A stretch of 64,000 nucleotides of DNA. Origin: NCED01 sp035493955. GTDB taxonomy: Bacteria; Pseudomonadota; Alphaproteobacteria; Caulobacterales; Caulobacteraceae. The notes under the pieces are model-generated. The model was not told where the DNA came from, made no database searches, and saw nothing but the letters and a program-made list of their open reading frames with translations. Location of the stretch: NCBI GenBank assembly GCA_035493955.1, contig DATJHI010000040.1, forward strand, positions 62,001-126,000, written 5' to 3'. How positions within the stretch are numbered: position 1 is the first letter of the stretch; each line of letters begins with the position of its first letter. Below are positions 9,222-18,017 of this stretch, one piece after another. The position numbers were made by a program, and so were the translations under genes.

Positions 9222-10493
9222 CTAGCGGGTGAAAACCCCCACCAGCTCGATATGGGGAGACCACAGGAACTGGTCCACCGGCAGCACCCGTTCGAGCCGG
9301 AAACCGCCGGCGATCAGGATGCCCGCATCGCGGGCGAAGGTCACGGGATTGCAGGAAACGCCCACCGCCCTGGCCACGCCGGAGCGGGCGATCTCCCGGG
9401 CCTGGACGTCGGCGCCGGCGCGGGGCGGATCGAACACCACCGCGTCGATCCGCTTCATCTCCACCGCCAACAAGGGCCGGCGGAACAGGTCGCGGGCCTC
9501 CGCCACGATCGGCTTGAGCTGCGGCGCGCTGCCGAGACCCGCCTTCAGGGCGGCGATCGCGGCCACGTCGCCGTCCGCCGCAAGCACCCTGCCCTGTTCG
9601 GCCAGGCGGAAACTGAAGGTCCCGAGGCCACAGAACAGGTCGGCCACATGCCCCGCCCCCGCCAACGCCTCCAGGGTGAAGGCGGCCATGGCCTCCTCGG
9701 CCGCGGGCACAGCCTGGAGGAAGGCCCCCGGCGACAGGGCGACCCGCGCCGCCCCGAACCGGACCACGGCGCTGCGCGACTGGAACAGGGTCTCTCCGCC
9801 CAAGGTCACCCGCGCCAGGTCGGCCTCGCCGGCGACCGCGGCGATCCGCACCCGGGCGTCGGCGGAAAGGCCCCCGCTCTTGCGCTCCACGCCGGTGATG
9901 TCGACGTCGATGCCGGTTTCGGAGACGGTGGCGTGCAGGGTGGGCGCCGACTGGGGATGCTCGAACAGGGGGACCGCCAGCCGCCGCAGGGCCGGCAGGG
10001 CGGCGACCAGACGCGGGTCGGCGATCGGGCAGGCGCCGATCTCCACCAGCTTCCACGACCGGCGCGCCTTGTAGCCGAGGGCCACGGTATCGCGGCCGAG
10101 CTTGCGGGCGTGCAGGGCCACCCGACGGCGGGACCCCGGCCTTGCGGCGAAGGCGGGGGCGAAGGCGGTCTCGATCCGCTCCCGGGCGAGGGCCAGACGC
10201 ACCTGTTCGACCTTCCAGGCCAGGTAGGGACCGTGGTCCCAGTGCTGAAGGGCGCAGCCGCCGCAGGCGCCGAAGTGCGGGCACGGGGGCTGGACGCGGT
10301 CGGGGCTGGGGGCCAGCACCGTCTCCAGTTCCGCCCGCTCCCCCTCCACCAGGGCCAGGACGCGCTCCCCCGGCAAGGTCAGGGGCGTGAACACGGGACC
10401 GGCCGACATGCCGTCGCCCTGGGCGCCCACCGCCTCGATGACCAGGTCGGCGGCGACCGGAGGACGCGATCGGGGGGCCGGCGGACGGCGCAT
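9222..10493 (-). CDS. TrmA/RlmD-family RNA (uracil-C5) methyltransferase
   Basis: A SAM-dependent enzyme predicted to methylate C5 of uridine in rRNA or tRNA. The start chosen is the ATG at 10493, giving 423 residues; an extension to 10613 is possible but begins in Cys/Arg-rich sequence unlike the family. A TRAM-like beta domain comes first, then the 4Fe-4S cysteines in CPHFGACGGC (Cys71, 77, 80) with Cys155 as fourth ligand. Next are SAM motif VADLFCGLGTFSFRL, FDPPRAGADVQA and the nucleophile Cys381 in VSCNPVTF. All catalytic residues are present. Alphaproteobacterial members of this group are usually annotated only to family, so the target base is left open. Confidence 0.92.
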   Translation of the reverse strand: MRRPPAPRSRPPVAADLVIEAVGAQGDGMSAGPVFTPLTLPGERVLALVEGERAELETVLAPSPDRVQPPCPHFGACGGCALQHWDHGPYLAWKVEQVRLALARERIETAFAPAFAARPGSRRRVALHARKLGRDTVALGYKARRSWKLVEIGACPIADPRLVAALPALRRLAVPLFEHPQSAPTLHATVSETGIDVDITGVERKSGGLSADARVRIAAVAGEADLARVTLGGETLFQSRSAVVRFGAARVALSPGAFLQAVPAAEEAMAAFTLEALAGAGHVADLFCGLGTFSFRLAEQGRVLAADGDVAAIAALKAGLGSAPQLKPIVAEARDLFRRPLLAVEMKRIDAVVFDPPRAGADVQAREIARSGVARAVGVSCNPVTFARDAGILIAGGFRLERVLPVDQFLWSPHIELVGVFTR

Positions 10494-10755
10494 GCGTGAT
10501 GGCGATCCCCGCAACGGGGCCTCCCGGTTTAAGAATGGGTCAGGGCTTCGCCGCTCAGGGCGCTTGCATCCATAGGCCGCGCAGCGACGTTTAAAGCAAG
10601 GCCCGCAGGCCAAAGCCCCATTGGAAGACGAAAGATCCGGTCTGGATAAACGAAGATGAACGGCGTGGTCAAAATCCGTTCAGGCTTAGCCGCCTAATGA
10701 TCGCCTTATAACGGGGCGACCGTAATCGGCGTTCGGGAAAGAGGGACTAAGACCG

Positions 10756-11148
10756 ATGCGCAATTTCATCCTGATCGCCGGCTTGGCCGCCGCCGTCGCC
10801 GCGCCCAGTTTCGCGTTCGGCGAAACCCGGTGCGAACGGTCGCGGTCGGACAACAGGGTGTTGGGCACCGTGGCCGGCGGCGTTCTCGGCGCGCTTGCCG
10901 GCAGCGCCATCGCCAGCCGTCATGACAGCACCGCCGGCATCCTCATCGGCGGCACGGCCGGCGCCGTGGCCGGCAACCAGCTGGCCAAGGGCAAACCCTG
11001 CCCCACCGGCTATGTCGCCCGGACCTATCCCGCGCCGGCGCGGACCGCCTATCGCGCTCCGGCCCGCCAGCGCTGCGAATGGCGCGACCAGACCTATCGC
11101 GACAGCTACGGCGTCGTGACCCACCGCCAAGTCCAAGTCTGCCGCTAG
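10756..11148 (+). CDS. Secreted glycine-zipper (2TM-like) envelope protein
   Basis: A 130-residue exported protein. A signal peptide (MRNFILIAGLAAAVAAPSFA) is followed by a Gly/Ala-rich segment, VAGGVLGALAGSAI and LIGGTAGAVAGNQLAKG, the glycine-zipper 2TM pattern of Rick-17-kDa-like/OsmB-type lipoproteins. The C-terminus is basic and contains two cysteines (CEWRDQTY and the last-but-one residue). Such proteins insert in or decorate the outer membrane, with no known catalytic role. It is followed 32 bp later by a second zipper protein in the same orientation, so the pair looks like one transcription unit ended by a strong terminator. Confidence 0.8.
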   Translation: MRNFILIAGLAAAVAAPSFAFGETRCERSRSDNRVLGTVAGGVLGALAGSAIASRHDSTAGILIGGTAGAVAGNQLAKGKPCPTGYVARTYPAPARTAYRAPARQRCEWRDQTYRDSYGVVTHRQVQVCR

Positions 11149-11180
11149 CCTGCGGTCCTTTTAAGCCCATGGAGAGTTCG

Positions 11181-11678
11181 ATGATTTCGCGCAAAGCAAC
11201 CACCGGCTTCGGGGCCGCCATAGCCGCCCTCGCCCTCGCCTCCGCCCTGGTCCCGGCCACGGCCTCGGCCCAGACCTACCAGCAGCCCTATAGCTGCAGC
11301 AGCGGCAACGGCGCCGGAACGGGCGCGGTCATAGGCGGCATCGGCGGGGCGGTGGCCGGCAACCAGCTGTCCGCCCGCGGCCGTCACACAGAGAACACCC
11401 TGATCGGCGGCGTGCTCGGGGCCCTGGCCGGGGCCGCCATCGGCAGCACCGCCAAGCACAACGACTGCGTCTATCCGCAGGCCTACAACAACGCCCCGCC
11501 GCCGGCGAACTACTATGACGGCCGCGCCTACGACAACAGCTACTATGCGCCGCCCCCGCCGCCGCCAGCCTACTACGCCGCGCCGCCGCCCCAGGTGGTC
11601 TACGTCGAGCCGCCGCCGGTCTATTACGGCCCATCGGTCTACTTCGGCGGCTATTATCGCGGTCACCGTCACTGGTAG
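11181..11678 (+). CDS. Secreted glycine-zipper protein with Pro/Tyr-rich tail
   Basis: A 165-residue exported protein. The ATG at 11181 follows GGAG six bases upstream and gives a clean signal peptide ending ATASA. The mature part has the same glycine-zipper core as its neighbour (TGAVIGGIGGAVAGNQLSARG and LIGGVLGALAGAAIGS), then a long Pro/Tyr-rich low-complexity tail (SYYAPPPPPPAYYAAPPP and similar) ending GYYRGHRHW. The shared GGxAGAVAGNQL core suggests the pair arose by duplication. Probably an outer-membrane or periplasmic structural protein; function unknown. Confidence 0.8.
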   Translation: MISRKATTGFGAAIAALALASALVPATASAQTYQQPYSCSSGNGAGTGAVIGGIGGAVAGNQLSARGRHTENTLIGGVLGALAGAAIGSTAKHNDCVYPQAYNNAPPPANYYDGRAYDNSYYAPPPPPPAYYAAPPPQVVYVEPPPVYYGPSVYFGGYYRGHRHW

Positions 11679-11715
11679 ATCGGTTCGCGAGCCCCATGCC
11701 TTTATCGGTGTGAAG

Positions 11716-11751
11716 AAAGGCCGCTTCCTTTTCAGAGGAAGCGGCCTTTTT
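11716..11751. terminator. Strong intrinsic terminator, probably bidirectional
   Basis: A perfect 14-bp stem (AAAGGCCGCTTCCT pairing with AGGAAGCGGCCTTT) with a 6-nt loop at 11730-11735 is followed by a short T run. A-rich sequence on the other side lets it work on both strands. It sits between the convergent glycine-zipper pair and valS. Confidence 0.92.
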
Positions 11752-11763
11752 CCTTAGGGCGCC

Positions 11764-14439
11764 CTATTGCGCCATCGCCTCCAGCCGGGCCAGGGCGGCC
11801 TCCAGCTTGGCTTTGGCGGTCTCGGCTTCGGCCAGTTTCTCGCGGTTTTCGGCCACCACCGCTTCGGGCGCCTTGGCCATGAAGGCGACGTTGTCGAGCT
11901 TGCGCCGCACGTGGGCGATGTCGGACTCGAAGCCGGCGACGGCCTTGGACAGGCGCGCCCGCTCGGCGGCGAGGTCGATGAAGCCGGCGATGGTCAGGGC
12001 CCCCGTGGCCTCTCCCAGCGCGAACTGGGCCGAACCGGCGGGGGGGGAAGCGGCCTCCTCCAGACTCTGAAGGCGGGCCAGGGTGCTGATGCGGTCGCGG
12101 TTGCGCTCCAGACGGGCCCGCGTGCGGGCGTCGGCGCCGACCAGCACCAAGGGGGTCCGCGCCGAAGGGGGGACGTTCATCTCCGCCCGGATCGAGCGGA
12201 CTTCGGAAACCAGGGCGATCACCCAGTCGATCTCGGCCTCGGCCTCAGGATCGACCCACCCGGCCCGGGGTTCGGGCCAGGGCGCCTCGATCAGCAGGCT
12301 GCCGCGAGGCGGGCCGAATTCGGCGGTCTTGTCCCACAGCTCTTCGGTGAGGAACGGCGAGACCGGATGCAGCAGCTTCAGGGCCTGGTCCAGGGTCCAG
12401 GCGGCCATGGCGCGGGTCTCGGCCTTGGCGACCTCGTCCTCGCCGGAGAGGATGGGCTTGGCCAGCTCCACGTACCAGTCGCAGAACACGTTCCAGACAA
12501 AGCGATACAGAGCTCCGGCGGCCTCGTCGAAGGCGCAGTCGGTCAGGGCGCGGGTCACCGCCTCGGTGGTCTTGGCCACCTCGCCGCGGATCCACTTGTT
12601 GATGACCTGTTCGACCCCGGCCGGATCGAAGCCGGCCACCGAGACGCACTCGTTCATCTGGCAGAAGCGGGCGGCGTTCCACAGCTTGGTGCCGAAGTTG
12701 CGGTAGCCCTCGACCCGTCCCTTGGCCAGCTTGATGTCGCGGGCCTGGCCGGACATGGCGGTCAGGGTGAAGCGCAGGGCGTCGCAGCCGTACTCGTCCA
12801 CCAGTTCCAGGGGATCGATGACGTTGCCCTTGGACTTCGACATCTTCTGGCCCTTCTCGTCGCGGACCAGGGCGTTGATGAAGACGCGCTTGAACGGCAC
12901 GTCGTCCATGAAGTGCAGGCCCATCATCATCATCCGGGCGACCCAGAAGAAAATGATGTCGAAGGAAGTGACCAGGGTGGAGGTCGGATAGAACCGCTCC
13001 AGGTCAGCGGTCTTCTGCGGCCAGCCCAGGGTCGAGAACGGCCACAGGGCGGAGGAGAACCAGGTGTCCAGCACGTCCTCGTCCTGGCGCAGCTCGACGT
13101 CCCGGCCGAAGTGGGCGCGGGCGGCGGCGCGGGCGGCCTCCTCCGTCTCCTCGATGAAGACCTCTCCGTCCGGACCGTACCAGGCGGGGATGCGGTGGCC
13201 CCACCAGAGCTGGCGCGAGACGCACCAGGGCTCGATGTTGCGCATCCACTCGAAATAGGTGCGCTCCCAGTTCTTCGGCTCGAACACCATGTCGCCGCGC
13301 TCGACCGCGGCGATGGCCGGCTGGGCCAGGGTCTTGGCGTCGACGTACCACTGGTCGGTCAGATAAGGCTCGACGACCACGCCGGAGCGGTCGCCGTGCG
13401 GGACCACGTGACGGGTGGGGTCGATGCCGCGCAGCAGACCCAGGTCGTCCATGTGCTGGATGATCGCCTTGCGGGCGACGAAGCGGTCCATGCCGGCGAA
13501 CTCGGCCGGGACCTCGTCGTTCAGCTTGGCTTCCGGCGTCAGGATGTTGATCAGCGGCAGGCCATGGCGCTTGCCGACCTGGAAGTCGTTGAAGTCGTGG
13601 GCCGGGGTGATCTTGACCGCGCCCGAGCCCTTTTCCGGATCGGCATAGGCGTCGGCGACGATGGGGATCAGCCGGTCGGCGATGGGCAGGCGCACCTTCT
13701 TGCCGATCAGATGCTGGTAGCGCTCGTCGTCGGGGTGTACGGCCACCGCGGTGTCGCCGAGCATGGTCTCGGGCCGGGTCGTGGCGACCACGATCTCCCC
13801 GGACCCGTCCTCCAGCGGATAGGCGAAGCGCCAGTACTGGCCATCGACCTCGCGCTGCTCGACCTCGAGGTCGGAGATGGCGGTCTGGAACTGCGGGTCC
13901 CAGATGACCAGCCTCTTGTCCCGATAAAGCAGTCCCTGCTTGTACAGGGAGACGAAGACCTTGCGGACCGCCGCCGACAGGCCCTCGTCCAGGGTGAAGC
14001 GTTCGCGGCTCCAGTCGCAGGAGGCGCCCAGGCGGCGCAGCTGGCGGGTGATGGTCCCGCCGGATTCGGCCTTCCAGGCCCAGACCTTCTCGACGAAAGC
14101 TTCACGGCCCATTTCGCGGCGCCCCGCGTTGCCCGCGGCGGCCAATTGGCGCTCGACCACCATCTGGGTGGCGATGCCGGCGTGGTCGGTCCCCGGTAGC
14201 CACAGCACCGCCTCGCCGCGCATGCGGTGGAACCGGGCCAGCACGTCCTGCAGGGTGTTGTTCAGCGCATGGCCGATGTGCAGGGAGCCGGTGACGTTGG
14301 GCGGCGGGATGACGATGGAGAAGGGTTTGGCGGCGGGGTCGCGCTCCAGGGCGCGTTCGGGCCGGAACGCGCCCGAGGCCTCCCACTGGTCGTACAGGCG
14401 CGGCTCGACGGACGCGGGATCGAAGGTCTTTTCAAGCAT
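11764..14439 (-). CDS. valS: Valyl-tRNA synthetase
   Basis: A class I aminoacyl-tRNA synthetase that charges tRNA-Val. The 891-residue protein has the HIGH motif at residues 54-57 (PNVTGSLHIGHALN), the KMSKS loop at 532-536, the CP1 editing domain between them (including TTRPETMLGDTAVAVHP), and the C-terminal anticodon and coiled-coil region (AERARLSKAVAGFESDIAHV...). It is shorter than the E. coli enzyme and typical for alphaproteobacteria. The ATG at 14439 has no obvious ribosome site. It lies downstream of popZ on the same strand, as in Caulobacter. Confidence 0.98.
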   Translation of the reverse strand: MLEKTFDPASVEPRLYDQWEASGAFRPERALERDPAAKPFSIVIPPPNVTGSLHIGHALNNTLQDVLARFHRMRGEAVLWLPGTDHAGIATQMVVERQLAAAGNAGRREMGREAFVEKVWAWKAESGGTITRQLRRLGASCDWSRERFTLDEGLSAAVRKVFVSLYKQGLLYRDKRLVIWDPQFQTAISDLEVEQREVDGQYWRFAYPLEDGSGEIVVATTRPETMLGDTAVAVHPDDERYQHLIGKKVRLPIADRLIPIVADAYADPEKGSGAVKITPAHDFNDFQVGKRHGLPLINILTPEAKLNDEVPAEFAGMDRFVARKAIIQHMDDLGLLRGIDPTRHVVPHGDRSGVVVEPYLTDQWYVDAKTLAQPAIAAVERGDMVFEPKNWERTYFEWMRNIEPWCVSRQLWWGHRIPAWYGPDGEVFIEETEEAARAAARAHFGRDVELRQDEDVLDTWFSSALWPFSTLGWPQKTADLERFYPTSTLVTSFDIIFFWVARMMMMGLHFMDDVPFKRVFINALVRDEKGQKMSKSKGNVIDPLELVDEYGCDALRFTLTAMSGQARDIKLAKGRVEGYRNFGTKLWNAARFCQMNECVSVAGFDPAGVEQVINKWIRGEVAKTTEAVTRALTDCAFDEAAGALYRFVWNVFCDWYVELAKPILSGEDEVAKAETRAMAAWTLDQALKLLHPVSPFLTEELWDKTAEFGPPRGSLLIEAPWPEPRAGWVDPEAEAEIDWVIALVSEVRSIRAEMNVPPSARTPLVLVGADARTRARLERNRDRISTLARLQSLEEAASPPAGSAQFALGEATGALTIAGFIDLAAERARLSKAVAGFESDIAHVRRKLDNVAFMAKAPEAVVAENREKLAEAETAKAKLEAALARLEAMAQ

Positions 14440-14558
14440 GGGGGAGGCTTAGCGGGGTTGAGCCTGCTCGCCAAGGGCGGACGCCGCCAGCGGTAAAGCA
14501 TGCTGGGAGACGGCCGCAGGGCGCGATCAGGCGCGCCTTCCGGATCTCCGATCCGCGT

Positions 14559-15173
14559 CTAGAACCGTCGCAGGCGGGAGATGCGCTCGACCTCGGACTG
14601 GACGGCGCTCTCGACGATGCCCGACAGGTGGTTGTCCAGCCAGTCCTTCAGCATCGGGCGCAGCAGCTCGCGGACCACGTCTTCCAGGGTGCGGCCCTCT
14701 GCCGGCATGGCCAGAGTGCGGGACAGCTGGCCGAAGGCGCTTGCGGCCAAGTCGGCGTTGGGGTGGCTGAGCAAGCCTTCGTCCTCGTGCTGAGGCGCAG
14801 CCGCGACGGGCTCGGGCCGACGCGGCGCAGGCTCCGGAGCCGCGTGAGAAGCGGGAGCGGACGCTGGCTCGGGCGAAGGAAACACGTCGAGGTCGCCCAG
14901 GCTGTCTTCCGCTTCGACGTGTGCGGCCGCGACCGGCTCGGGCGTGGGCAGGGGCGGGGCCGGCTCGGTCAGTTCGAGCACGTCGTCGTCCTCATCGAAG
15001 GCCTGGATCGGCGGCGGCGCGTCTTCGACATGCGGCTCGGCATTGGCCGCCTCAGCTTCCGGCTCGGACCCAGGTGCGGCGGCCGCGGCAGGCGCATCGT
15101 CCTCGGAGATGATCCGGCGGATGGAGGCCAGGATCTCCTCCATCGTGGGTTCCTGGGCGTTGGTGTCGGACAT
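14559..15173 (-). CDS. popZ: Polar organizing protein PopZ
   Basis: PopZ polymerises at the cell pole into a membraneless hub that anchors the chromosome centromere through ParB and recruits signalling proteins. The N-terminal helix EPTMEEILASIRRIISEDDA is nearly identical to Caulobacter crescentus PopZ. A long acidic, Pro-rich disordered linker (about residues 27-135) follows, and the C-terminal oligomerisation helices carry GRTLEDVVRELLRPMLKDWL and end in VERISRLRRF. At 204 residues it is a little longer than the C. crescentus protein because of the linker. Gene order with valS and a TolC homologue supports orthology. This is one of the strongest clues to the host family. Confidence 0.95.
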   Translation of the reverse strand: MSDTNAQEPTMEEILASIRRIISEDDAPAAAAAPGSEPEAEAANAEPHVEDAPPPIQAFDEDDDVLELTEPAPPLPTPEPVAAAHVEAEDSLGDLDVFPSPEPASAPASHAAPEPAPRRPEPVAAAPQHEDEGLLSHPNADLAASAFGQLSRTLAMPAEGRTLEDVVRELLRPMLKDWLDNHLSGIVESAVQSEVERISRLRRF

Positions 15174-15264
15174 GGCGCACCTGGGCGGAGAATCGGATGG
15201 GGTCGGACGTGAGCCTAGGCGGCTCCGTTCGATCCTGCAATGTGCTGGCGTGCGCGCCCGGCGA

Positions 15265-16926
15265 TCAGAGCGGCGCGTCCCTCGGCGCCGGTGGGGCCAG
15301 GGCGCCGGACGGGCCGGGCTTGTCGCCCAAGGTCGAGGGGATGGCGGGGCTGGTGGTCCCCGGCGCGGGCAGGGTCGGCGTGACGGTGGAGAAACCCTCG
15401 TCGCCCGATGGGACGGTTCGGGCCGGATTGAGGGCGATCGAACCGCTCGCCGCCGCGGGGGCGGTCAGGGGCGTGTTGCGGTCGGCGTTCGCAGGACGGC
15501 CGATCTGGTCCAGCGATTCGACCAGGGATTCCCAGGGCACGGCGCCGGCGTACTTCACCTGCTGGAAATTCCGGTTGGCGTCGTAGAGCGGCACCCCCTG
15601 GACGAGGTTGCGCGCGTCGAGCCGCCCCATGGCGCTGAGCAGGGTTCCTTGCGCGACATAAACGTCGTGTTCGGCCTGGACCAGCGACAGCTGGGCGCTG
15701 CGCAGGGTTTCCTGGGTCAAAAGGACGTCCAGCGTAGTCGAAAGCCCGACCTGGAACTGCTCCTGCACGCCCTCGAAGGCCACGGTGGCGGCGCGCACCT
15801 GCTCGCGGTTCGACACCACCCCGGCGATGGCGGCCTGCATCTGGTTCCAGGCCAGGGCCACCGACTGCACGGTGGTGCGGCGCGCCTGTTCGATCAGGAT
15901 GCGGTCGCTGTTGTTCTGCTCCAGGGCCGCGCGAATCTGTGACGAGATCACCCCCCCAGTGAAGATCGGCTGGGTGACGACCCCGGCGATGGCCACGGAA
16001 TGGGCGAGGTCGAGGGGATCGAAGGGACCCGAGAAACCGGCCGAGCCCGTCAGGGCCACGGTGGGATTGCGCTGCGCCCGCACCTGGGCCACCCGGTAGC
16101 GCGAGGCCTGTTCGGCGATCTGGGCCCGCTGCAGGGTGGGGTTTTCGGCCTCCGCGACGCGGAAGGCCTCATCGACATTGGCCGGCAGGCCGGCCAAGGG
16201 AGCGGGCGGGACCAGTTCGCCCGGATTCTGCCCGACCGCGGTGGCGTAGTTGGCGCGGCTGTTCTGCAACTGGGCCTGGGCGGCCGCCAGCAGGGCGCGC
16301 GAGGCCGCGACCTGGGCCTCGGCCCGGGCCACATCGGTGCGGGTGAGCAGGCCCACCTCAAAACGCGCCCTGGTCTCGACAAGCTGGTTGTCGAGGACGG
16401 TGACGCTTTGCTGGCGGATGGCGAGGATCTGCTGGTCGCGCAGCACGTCCTGATAGGCCTGGACCACCTGCTGCAGCACGGTCTGCTCGGTGTTGCGCAG
16501 GCCCTGGCGGCCGGCCAGGACCGTGGCCTCGGCCGCGTCGACGGCGCCGGCGACCCGGCCGCCGGTATAGAGCGGCTGGGATGCGGCCAGGTTCACCCCC
16601 GTCGAGGTGCGCGAGGTATAGCCGACGCCATTGGCCGCCGGGGTCTCGCTATAACCAGTGCTGGAGGAGGCGGACACCGTAGGACGGAAGCCGGCGCGGG
16701 CCTGGACATAGGTTTCGTCCAACTGGCGTTGCAGGGCGCGCTGGCTCTGCAGGGTGGGGTTGGACTGGTAGGCCAGGGCCAGCGCGTCTGCCAGGGTCTC
16801 CGCACGGGCCGCTGGCGCAACCGCGCCGGCCAGCGCCGCGACACAGGCGGCCGCGACCCAGGGCCGGGCCTGCCGGTTGGATTGGGTCCCCAAAATCAGC
16901 AGAGTTTCGTCCCTCAACGGCCCCAT
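15265..16926 (-). CDS. TolC-family type I secretion outer-membrane protein
   Basis: A 553-residue outer-membrane channel of the TolC/RsaF family, which forms a trimeric exit duct for type I secretion or efflux. After an unusual N-terminus and hydrophobic signal (WVAAACVAALAGAVAPAARA), the mature protein starts ETLADALALAYQSNPTLQSQ, typical of TolC repeat 1. It then contains helical-hairpin repeats (VLQQVVQAYQDVLRDQQILA; VQEQFQVGLSTTLDVLLTQE). A Pro/Ala-rich tail of about 90 residues extends past the barrel, as in Caulobacter RsaF homologues. No inner-membrane ABC or membrane-fusion partner is adjacent. Located next to popZ. Confidence 0.92.
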   Translation of the reverse strand: MGPLRDETLLILGTQSNRQARPWVAAACVAALAGAVAPAARAETLADALALAYQSNPTLQSQRALQRQLDETYVQARAGFRPTVSASSSTGYSETPAANGVGYTSRTSTGVNLAASQPLYTGGRVAGAVDAAEATVLAGRQGLRNTEQTVLQQVVQAYQDVLRDQQILAIRQQSVTVLDNQLVETRARFEVGLLTRTDVARAEAQVAASRALLAAAQAQLQNSRANYATAVGQNPGELVPPAPLAGLPANVDEAFRVAEAENPTLQRAQIAEQASRYRVAQVRAQRNPTVALTGSAGFSGPFDPLDLAHSVAIAGVVTQPIFTGGVISSQIRAALEQNNSDRILIEQARRTTVQSVALAWNQMQAAIAGVVSNREQVRAATVAFEGVQEQFQVGLSTTLDVLLTQETLRSAQLSLVQAEHDVYVAQGTLLSAMGRLDARNLVQGVPLYDANRNFQQVKYAGAVPWESLVESLDQIGRPANADRNTPLTAPAAASGSIALNPARTVPSGDEGFSTVTPTLPAPGTTSPAIPSTLGDKPGPSGALAPPAPRDAPL

Positions 16927-17045
16927 CCGTTCATTCCGACGACGGTCCGCAACAGTCCACCGCGGTCGGCTGTCTCATGCGGCCATGTCGCGGATGTTTC
17001 AGCCAAGGACACAATTGTGGCGCGGCCCGCGCCCGAGGCCAAATG

Positions 17046-17687
17046 CTAAAAGGCGAACCCGCGGGCGGTCTCGAAGCCCGGCATCACCGGCGGCGTGGCG
17101 TCGAACACCTCGCGCCGGGCGACCAGACCGTCATCCCCGCGAAGATAGAGCATCGCCTTGCCCACCGGGCCACGACGCTCGACCACCCCGAGCCGTCCGC
17201 CCACGGCGATCCTGGCCTGCCAGGAGGCGGGGCACTGCTCCACCGCGCCCTCGCAGACGATGACATCGAAGGGCCCGTCCTGGTCGGGGGCCTTGGGGTC
17301 TCCGCCCACGACGCGGACCCCCTCCCCCGCCAAAGCGGTCTCGGCCGCCTGGAGGCAATCGCCGGCGGGAACGCAAAGGGTCACGTCAAGGCCGATCTGC
17401 GCCAGGACCGCAGCCGCGTAGGGCGCACAGATGGCCAGGGCGCGCTCGCCGGCGCGCGGACGGATCGCCTGCAGCAGCTTGGAGACGTCGCGCGGGGCCA
17501 TCAGGAACCAGCCGGGCGCATATTCGACGGTCGATTCGGCATACGCCAGGAACGTCCTGCCCGGCGCACAGAACCGCTCGCGCGGCAGCGTCCGCATGGC
17601 GTCCTGGATCGACAGGTCGGTGACGTCGTTGGTGCGGACCTGGTTCTCGACCATGTTCTCGCGCGCCGCGCCGTAATCCTGGATCAT
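17046..17687 (-). CDS. Protein-L-isoaspartate O-methyltransferase family protein
   Basis: A 213-residue member of the PCMT family, which repairs isoaspartate residues using SAM. The N-terminal ARENMVENQVRTNDVTD and LPRERFCAPG are characteristic. However, the SAM-binding motif I is degraded: LAICAPYAAAVLAQIG replaces the usual LEIGTGSGY. True repair activity is therefore uncertain, as in many short alphaproteobacterial members found beside tolC. The ATG at 17687 was chosen because the family begins just there. The stop is upstream of the TolC gene on the same strand, and the two may be co-transcribed. Confidence 0.8.
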   Translation of the reverse strand: MIQDYGAARENMVENQVRTNDVTDLSIQDAMRTLPRERFCAPGRTFLAYAESTVEYAPGWFLMAPRDVSKLLQAIRPRAGERALAICAPYAAAVLAQIGLDVTLCVPAGDCLQAAETALAGEGVRVVGGDPKAPDQDGPFDVIVCEGAVEQCPASWQARIAVGGRLGVVERRGPVGKAMLYLRGDDGLVARREVFDATPPVMPGFETARGFAF

Positions 17688-17833
17688 CCCCGCCTCGCGC
17701 AAGCCGCCGTCAGAGTGGCGGCCCAACACAGCCGCCAGAGTCTGGGCTTATAGGTCGCGCCTTAACCGGAACGCAATCGGACCAAGGGCATTCTTGCCCC
17801 CTCCGCATCATTCTGTTAGCTGCGGGGCCCCGC

Positions 17834-17907
17834 GGCCTGGTGGCGGAGTGGTTACGCAGAGGACTGCAAATCCTTGCACCCCGGTTCGATTCCGGGCCAG
17901 GCCTCCA
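17834..17907 (+). tRNA. tRNA-Cys (GCA anticodon)
   Basis: A full cloverleaf is visible. The acceptor stem GGCCTGG pairs with CCAGGCC, the anticodon arm GAGGA-CTGCAAA-TCCTT has anticodon GCA, and the T arm is CCCGG-TTCGATT-CCGGG. The discriminator is T, and the CCA end is encoded. No integrase or direct repeat marks it as a phage or island attachment site. Confidence 0.97.
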
Positions 17908-18017
17908 TATCTTCCTTGGGTTTTCCGGGTTCGGAGACCCGCCCGATCGGGCCCACACGACCCATCCGGGCCAGTCCGGGCCCCGCCGTCCCGGTTTCGG
18001 TTCGAGGTCATGCCGAC

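Noticed and set aside
11767..14199. An 810-codon open frame antisense to valS
   Set aside because: valS on the other strand is certain; this frame has no domain and is low in complexity.
17834..17953. tRNA-Cys with a nearby GCCCGATCGGGC palindrome as an integration site
   Set aside because: No integrase, mobility gene or repeated tRNA end is present.
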